Notes: a model not told the origin generated them from the letters alone. A stretch of 64,000 nt of DNA from JACCXM01 sp046328335 (GCA_046328335.1 JAXLWU010000015.1:58433-122432), one strand, 5' to 3'; shown: positions 1 through 9,198, counted from the first letter of the stretch. Numbers and translations are program-made.

Positions 1-30
1 GGGCTGCATTTGGGGGCTCATTGCCACCAT

Positions 31-1068
31 CTACATGCCTTCTTCGCAGGCGATGCCGTCCAGATCCGGATCAAGAGCGGAGATGATAGCAGGATCGGCA
101 TCGAGTAACCCAGCTGCCTCATAGGCGAGTTGGGAGTCATACCAGGTTCCGTAACTGTCGCACCCGGCAATCGCGTTGGTTGAACTGGTATCCGCTGGCG
201 GGGCGATAACGTCGGTATCACCGGCAACGGATATGGTTGACGGCGCATCATCGGAAACGATGTAGCGGCCATCGGGACCGAGCAGCGAGGTCGTGCCCGA
301 TCCGTTTCGTCGGACCGTGCCGGGGGCGGCGGAGGCACTGCCAGGTCCAAGGGATGAGGCATTGCCGTCGGTGGCGGTCATGTCTTCGCTGGTGTCTTGC
401 GCCAGAGAAGTGGAACGTGCGTCTGCCGTCACCGGCGCATGATCGACGGCGTCTTGCGAGAGCGGCTCGCTCGAGCCGCTCGGGTTGGGCGTGAATTCAT
501 CCCAGACCAGAGGATCGGTCTGGATGCCGAAGAGTTCTTCACCGTCACCAATCCCGTCACCATCCGTATCGAAGACGGTGGGATCGGTGCCGTAAATGTT
601 CAGTTCGTCGCCATCCGCTACGCCATCGCCGTCGGAATCCGAATTGTAAGGATCCAGGCCAAGATCCCATTCAAGATCGTCCGGGTAGTTGTCCGCGTCG
701 GCGTCAGTTTCGCTCACAACAAGCGTTTCGTCATTAGGCGCCGCGGCCGATGCCGTGTTGTCGATGCCCCCCCCGTCGGTGGCGTTCCCGTTCTCCGCCA
801 CGGGCTCTGTCGCAACAGGCGCGGGGGGCGGTGCTGTGACGATCGAGGGCGACTCGATTACCGTTCTCTCGGAACCTGTATTGATGTCGCCGTAGACGAT
901 GGTGCCTCCGCCGCCATTGGCAGTCGGATTCACGCCTGCCGTCGAGCGCACCGCAGAGCCATCGGCGTTGGTTGCAATCGGTGTCTCGTTCGTCTGCCCC
1001 TGGGCTCCAGCGTACGCATTGAAGAGGCCGAGGCTGAGGAAGAGGACGGTAATGACAAGTTTGCGCAT
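31..1068 (-). CDS. Secreted calcium-binding-repeat protein with C-terminal excalibur domain
   Basis: A 345-aa exported protein of unknown role. Residues 1-23 form a signal peptide (MRKL followed by a hydrophobic run ending AYAGAQG). A low-complexity Thr/Asn/Ala region follows. Around residues 120-185 there are thrombospondin type-3-like Asp-rich repeats (DTDGDGIGDGEE and relatives), which in known families bind calcium. The C-terminus has the excalibur pattern: a Cys, then DPDLDGIACEE. The ATG has a strong GGAGGGG Shine-Dalgarno 6 nt upstream. Two other proteins in the window, at 40-44 kb, carry the same C-terminal domain type. Function is inferred only as extracellular and Ca-binding. Confidence 0.8.
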   Translation of the reverse strand: MRKLVITVLFLSLGLFNAYAGAQGQTNETPIATNADGSAVRSTAGVNPTANGGGGTIVYGDINTGSERTVIESPSIVTAPPPAPVATEPVAENGNATDGGGIDNTASAAAPNDETLVVSETDADADNYPDDLEWDLGLDPYNSDSDGDGVADGDELNIYGTDPTVFDTDGDGIGDGEELFGIQTDPLVWDEFTPNPSGSSEPLSQDAVDHAPVTADARSTSLAQDTSEDMTATDGNASSLGPGSASAAPGTVRRNGSGTTSLLGPDGRYIVSDDAPSTISVAGDTDVIAPPADTSSTNAIAGCDSYGTWYDSQLAYEAAGLLDADPAIISALDPDLDGIACEEGM

Positions 1069-1150
1069 CGACGCCCCTCCACGGGCGGCAGTCGCTCGAA
1101 TTCAGCAAAGGTCGGCGCCGCAGCGGCGCATTCCGCGACACAGACCGTCT

Positions 1151-1495
1151 CTATTCCGATTGAACGTCCGGTATCCGCTCATGGTTTCGGCGCAACGACG
1201 AAGTGGCGACACGATGTCCTTGATTCCACTCCGTGTACGCCCCAGTCGCCTCATCGCGGTCGATTGCGTTGAGGTCGACTACTGCATCTCGATCATCGAG
1301 GCAGCGAGCGATCAGGAGCACAAGCCCGCGTGCTTCGTCGCCATTGCCGCATTCAGCGAGAACATAGTCCTGTTCCCAGGCCGAAGCGATGATTCGGGTT
1401 CGGTGGTCGTACTTTGCAACCTGCTGATAGTTCAGAACGGCGGCGCGATCGAGGTTGACCAGCACCGGCCATTCGCTCCTCGTGAGAACCCACAT
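1151..1495 (-). CDS. Small hypothetical protein
   Basis: A 114-aa protein I cannot assign. It begins MWVLTRSEWPVLVNLDRAAV, a short beta-rich pattern seen in small conserved proteins of unknown function, followed by a helical segment (ARGLVLLIARCLDDRDAVVDL) and a charged tail. There is no signal peptide or membrane segment. It lies upstream of the secreted calcium-repeat gene on the same strand, 82 nt away, so the two may be cotranscribed. Reality as a gene rests on the protein-like composition and the absence of a better ORF on the other strand. Confidence 0.55.
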   Translation of the reverse strand: MWVLTRSEWPVLVNLDRAAVLNYQQVAKYDHRTRIIASAWEQDYVLAECGNGDEARGLVLLIARCLDDRDAVVDLNAIDRDEATGAYTEWNQGHRVATSSLRRNHERIPDVQSE

Positions 1496-1552
1496 CTGTC
1501 GATTCCTTCCGACAAATCACGCCAAGCATTGCGCTGACGATTTTCGGGCAGA

Positions 1553-2860
1553 CTACGGACCATGTCGGCCTGGATCGGCGGCCGTTCTCGAGCGCATGGC
1601 ACGGCGAAGCCAGAGACAGCGAGCGGCCAGCGACATCGCGCGGAGTCCCGTCCCGGCGGCGACTACCCCGAGGATCGCCATTGGTACGTGGTAACGATCG
1701 AATTCGGAGCGCATGCCCAGGATGGTGATCGCAACTTGACCACCGAGGAGCATCAGCACCAGAAATGGAGCCGAGAGTGGTCCAGCGCGAACGGCGATCG
1801 CGATCATTACCGCGAGACCGGCCAGGGGAATGAGCAGCTCGACGACGTGTGCTGCCGTGGGTGCGTCCTGACCGACAAGAGCCGTCAGCGTGTCACTGAG
1901 GGTGAAGCGCTCACCAAAATTGACGGCAACGCGGCGCAGCGCCTCGATGCGGGTCGGCACCGCCATCGCCGGCCAGTCGGAGGCTTGCTGCGCCATTTCC
2001 GCCGTTCGAAAGGCGAAGAGGTTGCGGGTGCGGCCAACCGGATCAGGCCATAGATAGGGATAGACCGCAACAAACGTGATGCACGCCGCGGCGGCGGCAA
2101 TGATTCCTCCTCGGGCCAAGGGCCGCGCTGTAGATGGCCATGATCCGCGGCTGACGAACGGACGGAGAGCTAGTGCGAGCGATCCCGAGCCGAGCAATGC
2201 GGCCAGGACCAGCGGCGAGAGTTTTGTCGCCGCTCCGAGACCGAGCGTCGCCCCTCCTGCAATTGCGCGCGGAACGGTCGGCAGTTCCGCGAATGAGGCA
2301 CCAATGCCCGCGGCAAGCGCGATCAAGAACGCAAAGAGCGCATCCGACATGGCAAGCGAACCGATGTAGAGCGTGAACGGATGCACGGCGTAGAGCAATC
2401 CAGTGAGGAGTGCCCAACCGAAAGGGACGAAGGCTTGGGCGACATAAACGACAGCCGCAGCGGTGAGAGCAGTCAGGAAAGCGCTCGTGCGGCGCCCGGC
2501 CGCGAGGTCAGAATCAGACGGACCATTGCCGACCGCGAAGTTGGCTTCCCAGGTGATCGAGAAATCCCAGGGAGGGTTGGTGCGCAAGTCATGTCCCTGA
2601 AGGAGGAGTCCGGCGCCCATGACGTATGAACCGAGCGGTGGTTGACCCCTGGTCATGTACTGATCGGCCCAGACCGGTCCGAATGGATCGGCTAGTGCGG
2701 CAAGATAGTGAGCCCGTGATAGCCAGCGGCTCTCATCCGGATTGAAGCCCGTAAAGGGTGCCGCGGCATCCGCCAGGAGAAAGGCGACGACTGCGACAAG
2801 CGCCATCGCAAACCATGGCCGACGGTCACTCTGAGACTCGCCAGTCTTGTTCCCGATCAC
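1553..2860 (-). CDS. GT39/PMT-like polytopic membrane glycosyltransferase
   Basis: About 435 aa with many hydrophobic segments. After a first membrane helix (WFAMALVAVVAFLLADAAAP) there is an acidic loop FNPDESRWLSRAHY, the Asp-Glu luminal loop typical of dolichyl-phosphate-mannose-protein mannosyltransferase (GT39/PMT_2) proteins that use polyprenyl-phosphate sugars. The open frame continues far upstream to 4678, but that part lies antisense to the strongly coding dehydrogenase gene and looks non-coding, so I start at GTG 2860. An internal ATG near 2812 is an alternative. It is divergent from the gene at 2984. Family assignment is moderate and the substrate is unknown. Confidence 0.65.
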   Translation of the reverse strand: MIGNKTGESQSDRRPWFAMALVAVVAFLLADAAAPFTGFNPDESRWLSRAHYLAALADPFGPVWADQYMTRGQPPLGSYVMGAGLLLQGHDLRTNPPWDFSITWEANFAVGNGPSDSDLAAGRRTSAFLTALTAAAVVYVAQAFVPFGWALLTGLLYAVHPFTLYIGSLAMSDALFAFLIALAAGIGASFAELPTVPRAIAGGATLGLGAATKLSPLVLAALLGSGSLALALRPFVSRGSWPSTARPLARGGIIAAAAACITFVAVYPYLWPDPVGRTRNLFAFRTAEMAQQASDWPAMAVPTRIEALRRVAVNFGERFTLSDTLTALVGQDAPTAAHVVELLIPLAGLAVMIAIAVRAGPLSAPFLVLMLLGGQVAITILGMRSEFDRYHVPMAILGVVAAGTGLRAMSLAARCLWLRRAMRSRTAADPGRHGP

Positions 2861-2983
2861 CGCGCGTGGGCCCTGGCCGTCGATCGCGTGTGATCTCGCG
2901 CACTGATGAACGGGACTGCCAAATGCGGGGTAGAGTAGTGTCCGCTTTGTGCGAGAGGTGAATTTTTCTCGGCGGGAGAGACC

Positions 2984-5416
2984 ATGAAGACGCGCGCCTC
3001 GGTGGTCATTGTCGGCGCCGGCATCGTCGGCTGCGCCACCGCGTATTTTCTCTCGAAGTACGGATGGACGGACATTGTGGTTCTCGAGCAAGGTCCCCTG
3101 TTTGCAACGGGTGGTTCCACGTCTCATGCTCCCGGGATTGTCTTTCAGACTAACAGTTCCCGCACCATGACGACATTCGCCAGGGACACGGTCGCGCTGT
3201 ATGGATCTCTCGCACATGAGGGCCAGCCGTGCTGGTTCGGGGTCGGCAGCCTCGAGGTGGCAACATCCGAGGCGCGGTGGGCCGATTTGCACCGCAAGGC
3301 AGGGTGGGCCAAGAGCTGGGGAATCGAGGCGGATCTGCTGACACCGGATCAGGCAAAGGCAAAACTTCCGCTGCTCGATGCCAGCAAGATTCTCGGCGCC
3401 TACTACGTCCCGACGGACGGTGTCGCCAAACCGGTCTGGGCGGCAGAGGAACTGGCACGCGCCGCATGCGGCGCCACTTTCTACGCCCGGACCGCGGTCA
3501 AAGGATTCGAGATCGAGCGTGATCGCGTGCGGGCGGTCCTGACAGCGCAGGGGAGGATCGGAACGGACCGGGTGCTGGTCTGTGCCGGCATCTGGGGGCC
3601 GCTCGTCGGGCAAATGGCTGGGGTGCCCATTCCGCTTGCGCCGCTCGAACATCAGCTGGCGTGGACGACGCCGCTTGCCGAATTGGCCGGGGTGACGGCG
3701 GAGATTCAACAGCCGGTTCTGCGCCATCAGGACCAGGACCTCTATTTTCGACAACGACAGGACCACTACGGAGTCGGTGGATACGGGCACGAACCGATCG
3801 TGGTCGATGCTGCAGACATTCGTCGTCACGGCGAACCGGATGACATGCCGGCCTCGAATCCGTTCGACGCCGAGGTCTTTTCCCCGGCATGGCGCGCGGC
3901 AATCGATCTCTTGCCCGCGTTGGCACAAGTCGAGATTGCCAGCGCCGTCAACGGCATCTTCTCGTTCACGCCCGATGGCTTTTCGTTGCTCGGCGAGTCC
4001 GATCGCGTCCGCGGATTCTGGGTGGCGGAAGCAATCTGGATTACCCACGCCGGTGGCGCGGCAAGGGCTGTCGCCCAGATGATGACCAGCGGCACCAGCG
4101 ACCTCGATTGCCACGAGTGCGACATCAACCGCTTCGATCGATACGCCACTTCCGGTGCCTACGTCCGTGAGCGCGGGGCGCAGCAGTACCGTGAGGTGTA
4201 CGACGTCATTCACCCGCTGCAGCCGCTGGAGCGCCCGCGACCGCTGCGGCAATCTCCCTTTTATTCGCGAGAGGAAGCCCTCGGCGCCGTTTTCTTCGAG
4301 AGCCGAGGTTGGGAAGCGCCCCGCTGGTACGAGGCGAATGCCTCGTTGCTCGCGCAATACACCATTCCGGAACGCTCCAGTTGGAACGGACAATTCTGGT
4401 CTCCCATCGCGGGCGCCGAGCATCTTGCCACCAGGGACCGCGCCGGACTGTTCGATATGACACCGCTCCAGAAGATCGAGGTGACCGGTCCGGGCGCCGC
4501 GGCCTGGCTCGAGCGGTTGACCACGAACAAGGTGGCCCGCCGCCCGGGAAGCGTCACGTACTCCTTGCTTCTCGACGATTCCGGCGGAATCCGCAGCGAT
4601 ATCACGGTGGCCCGTTTCGGCGAGGAGACATTCCAGATCGGGGCCAATGGGCCGGCTGATCTGGCGTGGCTTCGACATGAAATTCCCGACGACAATTCGG
4701 TGAGCGTAGCCGACGTGACTGGGGCACTCTGTTGCCTCGGTCTGTGGGGTCCCCGGGCGCGCGACATCATCTCCCGCATCGGACCCGGCGACTGGAGCAA
4801 CGAATCGCTCCCGTACTACACGGCGCGGGAGATGACCGTGGGCGAGGTCCCCGTTCGCGCCCTGCGCGTTTCGTACGTGGGCGAGCTTGGCTGGGAACTC
4901 TACACCTCACCGGAGTACGGCGGGAGGCTCTGGGACCTGGTCTGGAGCGCGGGACGGGAATTCGGTCTCGTGGCTGCCGGCCGTGCGGCGTTCGACACGT
5001 TGCGGCTCGAGAAGGGCTACCGGCTTTGGGGCGTGGACATGCACTGGGAGCATAAGCCCGACGAGTCTGGTCTCGGTTTTGCGGTCAAGCGATCCAAGAG
5101 CGAATTTCGCGGCCGGGATGCGGTTGGGCAGGCAGATACGGAATCTAGCCGCAGGCTTTGCTGCTTGAGATTGACAGAACCCGGCCGGGTGGTAATGGGC
5201 AAGGAGCCCGTCGTGCAGCACGAATCAGCCGTTGGCTACGTGACGAGTGCTGGCTATGGATTCTCGGTGGAGGAAAGTCTGGCGCTTGCCTGGTTGCCCG
5301 CGGAATTGTCCGACCCAGGGACGAAAGTCGCGGTGGAGTACTTTGGCGCGATGATTCCCGCCGAGGTCGTGACTGAACCGAGATGGGATCCGGAAGGAGC
5401 GCGTCTCCGCGGCTGA
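2984..5416 (+). CDS. Dimethylglycine/sarcosine dehydrogenase-like FAD oxidoreductase with GcvT domain
   Basis: An 810-aa two-domain enzyme. Residues 1-380 are a DAO-type FAD domain with the dinucleotide motif GAGIVGCATAYFLSK near residue 11. Residues about 430-800 are a GcvT-like folate-binding aminomethyltransferase domain (FDMTPLQKIEVTGPGAAAWL; YVGELGWELY). Known enzymes of this layout oxidatively demethylate dimethylglycine or sarcosine and pass the one-carbon unit to tetrahydrofolate. His48 in GGSTSHAPG lies where vertebrate dimethylglycine dehydrogenase attaches FAD covalently, so covalent flavin is possible. Start ATG follows GGGAGAG with good spacing. It appears monocistronic. The substrate among methylated glycines is not resolved. 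Confidence 0.85.
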   Translation: MKTRASVVIVGAGIVGCATAYFLSKYGWTDIVVLEQGPLFATGGSTSHAPGIVFQTNSSRTMTTFARDTVALYGSLAHEGQPCWFGVGSLEVATSEARWADLHRKAGWAKSWGIEADLLTPDQAKAKLPLLDASKILGAYYVPTDGVAKPVWAAEELARAACGATFYARTAVKGFEIERDRVRAVLTAQGRIGTDRVLVCAGIWGPLVGQMAGVPIPLAPLEHQLAWTTPLAELAGVTAEIQQPVLRHQDQDLYFRQRQDHYGVGGYGHEPIVVDAADIRRHGEPDDMPASNPFDAEVFSPAWRAAIDLLPALAQVEIASAVNGIFSFTPDGFSLLGESDRVRGFWVAEAIWITHAGGAARAVAQMMTSGTSDLDCHECDINRFDRYATSGAYVRERGAQQYREVYDVIHPLQPLERPRPLRQSPFYSREEALGAVFFESRGWEAPRWYEANASLLAQYTIPERSSWNGQFWSPIAGAEHLATRDRAGLFDMTPLQKIEVTGPGAAAWLERLTTNKVARRPGSVTYSLLLDDSGGIRSDITVARFGEETFQIGANGPADLAWLRHEIPDDNSVSVADVTGALCCLGLWGPRARDIISRIGPGDWSNESLPYYTAREMTVGEVPVRALRVSYVGELGWELYTSPEYGGRLWDLVWSAGREFGLVAAGRAAFDTLRLEKGYRLWGVDMHWEHKPDESGLGFAVKRSKSEFRGRDAVGQADTESSRRLCCLRLTEPGRVVMGKEPVVQHESAVGYVTSAGYGFSVEESLALAWLPAELSDPGTKVAVEYFGAMIPAEVVTEPRWDPEGARLRG

Positions 5417-6310
5417 TCAGGCATTGGGCCCAGATGTGATCCTGATCCGCTTCACGGTGACAGACGTGCCCTGGCTCCAAAGCCCGACGCCCAGATTGCC
5501 AGACGCGGTGTCGGGCAGATCGGATGGCCTTGTTCCAGCGACCACCACGTCTCCAACCGTGAGCGTGATCCTGTCGGCAGAGACGGAGATACGATACGTT
5601 TGAAATCCTGCGCCCGGGTCGAACGGCTCTTCGGCGAGAACCGGTTCGGTGTTGTACCCATTTTGCCAGTTCGTTACGTCGCTGAGGCGAACGACCACCT
5701 GTTCTCCCTGACAGGGAAAGACCACCCCGCCGCCCGTGGCCCGCGCCGCACCAATGTCTTCAACAACCACACCAAAAGACTGGTTGCAAAATGCGCTGAG
5801 CGTTCGATCTACCCGAATCTCCGCTTCGATCTCGATGTTTGACTGATCGAAGGTGCCGAGCGTGTGCCAACGCGCGGCGACGGCTGTGTCGCTGTCGAAC
5901 TGGAGGCCGTCGTCGGAGGCGATCCAGTCTCCTTCGGCTAATGATGTGAACGATATTGTGTCTGGCGCATCCAGCAGCGTCAGGCCAGTGACCGATGCAG
6001 TCTCCGGGGAAGGGGCAACCTGTGACTGACTCGATTGATCGACGGTCCGCGAGTCATCGGTCCGCGAAGGTTGATGGTCGAGATTCTCGATCTGCGGTTG
6101 CGGCTCGTGAGCGATCTGGACGGTCCGCGGCGTCGGGGTCGGCGGCGCTCCGGTTATCACACCGGTGCCTGGGGCCGTTCCACCACTCAGCGAAGAAAGC
6201 AGACCTACCGCAGCGGCAACGACCAGCGTGATGGCAACGCTCAGGGCAGCGGCGATGGCGATTTCGCGACCACCTGATCCAGATCTACTGCGATCCCCGA
6301 TGTGTGCCAA
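5417..6310 (-). CDS. Membrane-anchored protein with extracytoplasmic LamG-like domain
   Basis: A 297-aa protein with a short basic N-terminus, one membrane helix at about 17-43 (IAIAAALSVAITLVVAAAVG), a Pro/Thr/Gln-rich linker, and a beta-rich C-terminal half (about 125-290) resembling concanavalin/LamG-like or DUF1080-type lectin folds (FTSLAEGDWIASDDGLQFDS; FQTYRISVSADRITLTVGDVVVAG). In related bacteria this architecture sits outside the membrane, sometimes attached to Ser/Thr kinases; here no kinase is adjacent. The start is TTG 6310 with GGAGG 10 nt upstream. It is convergent with the dehydrogenase gene, the two ending back to back, and divergent from thiD. Ligand unknown. Confidence 0.65.
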   Translation of the reverse strand: MAHIGDRSRSGSGGREIAIAAALSVAITLVVAAAVGLLSSLSGGTAPGTGVITGAPPTPTPRTVQIAHEPQPQIENLDHQPSRTDDSRTVDQSSQSQVAPSPETASVTGLTLLDAPDTISFTSLAEGDWIASDDGLQFDSDTAVAARWHTLGTFDQSNIEIEAEIRVDRTLSAFCNQSFGVVVEDIGAARATGGGVVFPCQGEQVVVRLSDVTNWQNGYNTEPVLAEEPFDPGAGFQTYRISVSADRITLTVGDVVVAGTRPSDLPDTASGNLGVGLWSQGTSVTVKRIRITSGPNA

Positions 6311-6384
6311 GCCTAGAACGCCTCCGCGACGTCAGTGTCCGTACACTGATCCTACTCCTTGTGATGACTGATGGCAATTCATTT

Positions 6385-6414
6385 TGAAAGTATTGAAACG
6401 TTTGACGTGTGATA
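6385..6414 (+). promoter_or_regulatory. Weak candidate promoter for thiD-thiE
   Basis: TTGAAA at 6385-6390, an 18-nt spacer and TGTGAT at 6409-6414, in the only AT-rich stretch upstream of thiD. The -10 matches consensus at four of six positions. No thiamine-pyrophosphate riboswitch consensus is visible between here and the start codon. Confidence 0.3.
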
Positions 6415-6450
6415 GGCTAGGTCGGACATGTGAGGCGAGGACTTTGCTCG

Positions 6451-7263
6451 ATGAACGATAAACTGCTCAATTTGGCGCCGCCAAAGGCGATGACCATCGC
6501 GGGATCTGATTCAGGCGCGGGAGCCGGGATCCAGGCCGATCTCAAAACGTTCGCGGCGCTCGGTGTGTACGGCACGTCCGCCGTGACGGCCGTTACTGCA
6601 CAGAATACCAAGGGAGTGTTCGCGGTTGCGGAAGTCCCGGAAGAAGTCGTCTCACTGCAGATCGATGTCGTCCTGGACGACATCGGCGCCGACGCGCTGA
6701 AGACCGGCATGCTCTCGAGCGCATCGATCGTGAGAACAGTCGCCGACCGGATCGAGGCGTGGGGTGTCGCGAGGGTCGTTGTCGACCCGGTGATGGTCGC
6801 CAAGGGCGGTCACCCGCTGCTGCACGAACAAGCGGTGGCGGCCCTGAAGGACGCGCTGCTGCCGCTAGCGATGATTGTTACTCCGAACATTCCCGAAGCG
6901 GAGATCCTGGCAGGGATGGTGATCGACTCGCCGGAAGCGGCAAGAAACGCCGCGATCGCCATTGCCGAACTTGGACCGAAGATCGTGGTGGTTAAAGGTG
7001 GGCATCGATCGGGAGATGCGTCGGACTTGGTGTACGACGGCAACACATTTGAGGAGTTTTCCGCGGAGCGGATCGTGACCGCGAACACGCACGGCACTGG
7101 TTGCTCGCTTTCCGCCGCAATAACCGCGAATCTCGCCAAAGGCTTGCCGCCGATGGAGGCAATCAGCGAGGCCAAGCTCTGGCTGACGCAGGCTATCGAG
7201 CGTAGTTATGCGATCGGCGCCGGACACTCTCCGGTCAATCACTTTCATGCGCTTTGGCGATAA
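6451..7263 (+). CDS. thiD: Hydroxymethylpyrimidine (phosphate) kinase ThiD
   Basis: A 270-aa ribokinase-superfamily enzyme that phosphorylates hydroxymethylpyrimidine and its monophosphate in thiamine biosynthesis. It carries the ThiD N-terminal motif AGSDSGAGAGIQADLKTF, the DPVMVAKGGHPLL segment and the C-terminal anion-hole/catalytic motif THGTGCSLSAAI. The length is normal for ThiD. I choose ATG 6451; a GTG at 6430 would add seven residues, but the GAGG sequences near 6432-6440 serve the ATG better. thiE follows 53 nt downstream, completing the pyrimidine and thiazole coupling steps. The thiazole branch genes are not in this window. Confidence 0.93.
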   Translation: MNDKLLNLAPPKAMTIAGSDSGAGAGIQADLKTFAALGVYGTSAVTAVTAQNTKGVFAVAEVPEEVVSLQIDVVLDDIGADALKTGMLSSASIVRTVADRIEAWGVARVVVDPVMVAKGGHPLLHEQAVAALKDALLPLAMIVTPNIPEAEILAGMVIDSPEAARNAAIAIAELGPKIVVVKGGHRSGDASDLVYDGNTFEEFSAERIVTANTHGTGCSLSAAITANLAKGLPPMEAISEAKLWLTQAIERSYAIGAGHSPVNHFHALWR

Positions 7264-7316
7264 GCGGATTCATTCGTGTAGTTCCAGAGAACATCGATCA
7301 AAGGGGAAGCAGCGAG

Positions 7317-7967
7317 GTGGATAACAGCGAATTACGGGAGCGGCTGGCGGTCTACTACGTCGCCGACCCGGAACAGACGAACCGGAATTTCCTCGAAATT
7401 GTCGAACAGGCGCTGGCGGGGGGAGCGACGGCCGTGCAGTTGCGGGCCAAGCAGATGAGCGGCCGCGAGATGTTCGACTTGGGCGTGCTGATGCGCGAGC
7501 GCTGCGCCGCGTGGGGGGCGCTCTTTTTTGTCAACGATCGCGTAGATGTTGGCATTGCCGTCGCCGCCGACGGTGTCCATGTCGGCGTCAACGACCTGCC
7601 GTTGCTCGAGACGCGGGCGCTTGTCGGCGCCGACGTCATTGTCGGATTCTCACCCGTCGATGCGGAGGGTGTTCGGCGCGCGGCGGAACGTGGCGCCGAT
7701 TACGTCGGCGTCGGGCCCGTCTTCACAACAGGGTCGAAATCAGACGCCGAACCACCGCTCGGCGTGGAGGGGACCGCGGCGCTGGCCGGACTTTCCCCGG
7801 TGCCAGCGGTGGCGATCGGGGGAATTCAGATCGAGTCTGCGGGAGTGATCGTTCGGGCCGGTTTGGATGGCGTCGCGGTGATCAGTGCCATTCAGGGGGC
7901 TGCGGACCCACGGGAAGCGGCCGCCCAATTGAAACGGGAAGTCGAGGCCGCGAAACTCGAGCGCTGA
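7317..7967 (+). CDS. thiE: Thiamine-phosphate synthase ThiE
   Basis: A 216-aa TIM-barrel enzyme joining hydroxymethylpyrimidine pyrophosphate to thiazole phosphate. It shows YYVADPEQTNRN at the N-terminus, QLRAKQMSGREM, FVNDRVDVGIAVAADGVHVG and the phosphate-binding GPVFTTGSKSD segment. The frame opens at a TTG inside thiD, but GTG 7317 is preceded by AAGGGGA about 10 nt upstream and gives the family's usual N-terminus. It is cotranscribed with thiD. Confidence 0.92.
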   Translation: MDNSELRERLAVYYVADPEQTNRNFLEIVEQALAGGATAVQLRAKQMSGREMFDLGVLMRERCAAWGALFFVNDRVDVGIAVAADGVHVGVNDLPLLETRALVGADVIVGFSPVDAEGVRRAAERGADYVGVGPVFTTGSKSDAEPPLGVEGTAALAGLSPVPAVAIGGIQIESAGVIVRAGLDGVAVISAIQGAADPREAAAQLKREVEAAKLER

Positions 7968-7973
7968 CTCAGA

Positions 7974-8348
7974 TCAACCATCAATCGCCTCGTCCCACGG
8001 CTCGGGGAGCCAGAACACTGCCGTAATATCGACCTGGTAGGGTGCGACAAAGGGCACGCCTTCGGCTTCGAGACGGCCGGCCATGACGTCAGGGTGGCCA
8101 AAATGCCAACCACCACTGAGGAATCCAACGCGATTGACGACGCGGTGACAGGGGAGTTCGGGTCCTGCCTGATGAAGCGCCCAACCGACGGCACGAGCTC
8201 CTCGCGGAACTCCAATGGCACGCGCGATCGCCCCGTAGGTGGTGACGCGCCCAAAGGGAATCGCTGCGACGATGGAAAAGATGCGATCGATCTGGCGCGT
8301 CGCAGCGATCTGGGGGAACGAGGGTGTATTGGAGCGTTCGTTATCCAT
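7974..8348 (-). CDS. MGMT-family DNA-binding-domain protein (alkyltransferase-like)
   Basis: A 124-aa protein consisting only of the C-terminal DNA-binding domain of O6-alkylguanine-DNA alkyltransferases: IPFGRVTTYGAIARAIGVPRGARAVGWALHQ then PCHRVVNRVGFLSGGWHFG. The PCHR cysteine is kept, unlike alkyltransferase-like proteins in which it is Trp or Ala, but the N-terminal domain of Ada/Ogt is missing. It may repair alkylated guanine itself or flag it for nucleotide excision repair. I start at ATG 8348 because the upstream extension to 8498 overlaps the divergent gene at 8414. Convergent with thiE. Confidence 0.82.
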   Translation of the reverse strand: MDNERSNTPSFPQIAATRQIDRIFSIVAAIPFGRVTTYGAIARAIGVPRGARAVGWALHQAGPELPCHRVVNRVGFLSGGWHFGHPDVMAGRLEAEGVPFVAPYQVDITAVFWLPEPWDEAIDG

Positions 8349-8413
8349 GTGATGATTTCCCGCCCACGTGCCGATGGTAGCATCCCAACTCGTACGCAAA
8401 TGGAGCAAGAATC

Positions 8414-9091
8414 GTGGATTCAGTGTGTGTGTTTTGCGGCTCGCGCGATGGAAACAACCCCGCGTATCTTTCGGCGGCGCGTCGAACGGGGATGGCAATC
8501 GCCCAGCGCGGCTGGCGCCTGGTCTACGGTGGTGGCCGGGTCGGACTGATGGGCGCGGTTGCTGACGGCGCGCTGGCCGAGGGCGGCGAGGTGATTGGAA
8601 TCATTCCGCGATCGCTGCTGACACGGGAGATCCCCCATCCTTCGATTTCGCGATTGCATGTCGTGAACAGCATGCATCGACGCAAAGCACTGATGTCGAG
8701 CATGTCTGATGGATTCCTCACGCTCCCGGGAGGCTTCGGCACCCTCGAGGAATTCTTCGAGACGCTCACTTGGGCGCAGTTGAAACTCCATACCAAACCT
8801 TGCGCATTGCTCGATGTCGCCGGGTTCTGGGATGACCTGCTGGCGATGGTCAATACCGCTGTCGTCGAGGGATTCATCCCGGAGATTCATCGCGAGCTGA
8901 TCCTTATTGGCAAGGATCCGGATAGCTTGCTGGATCGCATGGCGGCGTACGTACCGCCTGAATCTGCCGAAGCGGCGATCGGCCTCCCGGCCGATGGCCC
9001 CCCGGTTCATCGCGATTTGCCGCCGTCCAAATCGTCGCGCATTGCCATGGATTCTAGAAACGTTGCAGAAGCCGGACCCGGGCACGTTTGA
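8414..9091 (+). CDS. LOG-family nucleoside 5'-monophosphate phosphoribohydrolase
   Basis: A 225-aa Rossmann-like protein of the LOG/TIGR00730 family, which cleaves nucleoside monophosphates (in plants, cytokinin ribotides) to base and ribose phosphate. It shows VCVFCGSRDGNNPAY, VYGGGRVGLMGAVADGAL and the diagnostic PGGFGTLEEFFE at about residue 107, with the preceding MHRRKALM Arg/Lys motif. GTG start with GGAG 8 nt upstream. About 30 residues beyond the usual family end are low-complexity. It lies upstream of secA with a 107-nt gap. Confidence 0.88.
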   Translation: MDSVCVFCGSRDGNNPAYLSAARRTGMAIAQRGWRLVYGGGRVGLMGAVADGALAEGGEVIGIIPRSLLTREIPHPSISRLHVVNSMHRRKALMSSMSDGFLTLPGGFGTLEEFFETLTWAQLKLHTKPCALLDVAGFWDDLLAMVNTAVVEGFIPEIHRELILIGKDPDSLLDRMAAYVPPESAEAAIGLPADGPPVHRDLPPSKSSRIAMDSRNVAEAGPGHV

Positions 9092-9198
9092 CGGCTTCGT
9101 GCTTCCACTGGGAACTCCGCGGCGGGCCGCTCCGTATACTCAGCGAGATACGTGCTGCCAGTTGGGGGCGTTCCCTGGTCAGTTACTGAGGCTAAACC

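Noticed and set aside
1553..4678. A single 1041-residue minus-strand protein.
   Set aside because: Only the first 1.3 kb (C-terminal part) is protein-like; the rest is antisense to the clear dehydrogenase gene at 2984-5416.
6311..6450. TPP riboswitch upstream of thiD.
   Set aside because: No CUGAGA or related conserved core is present in the 140-nt gap.
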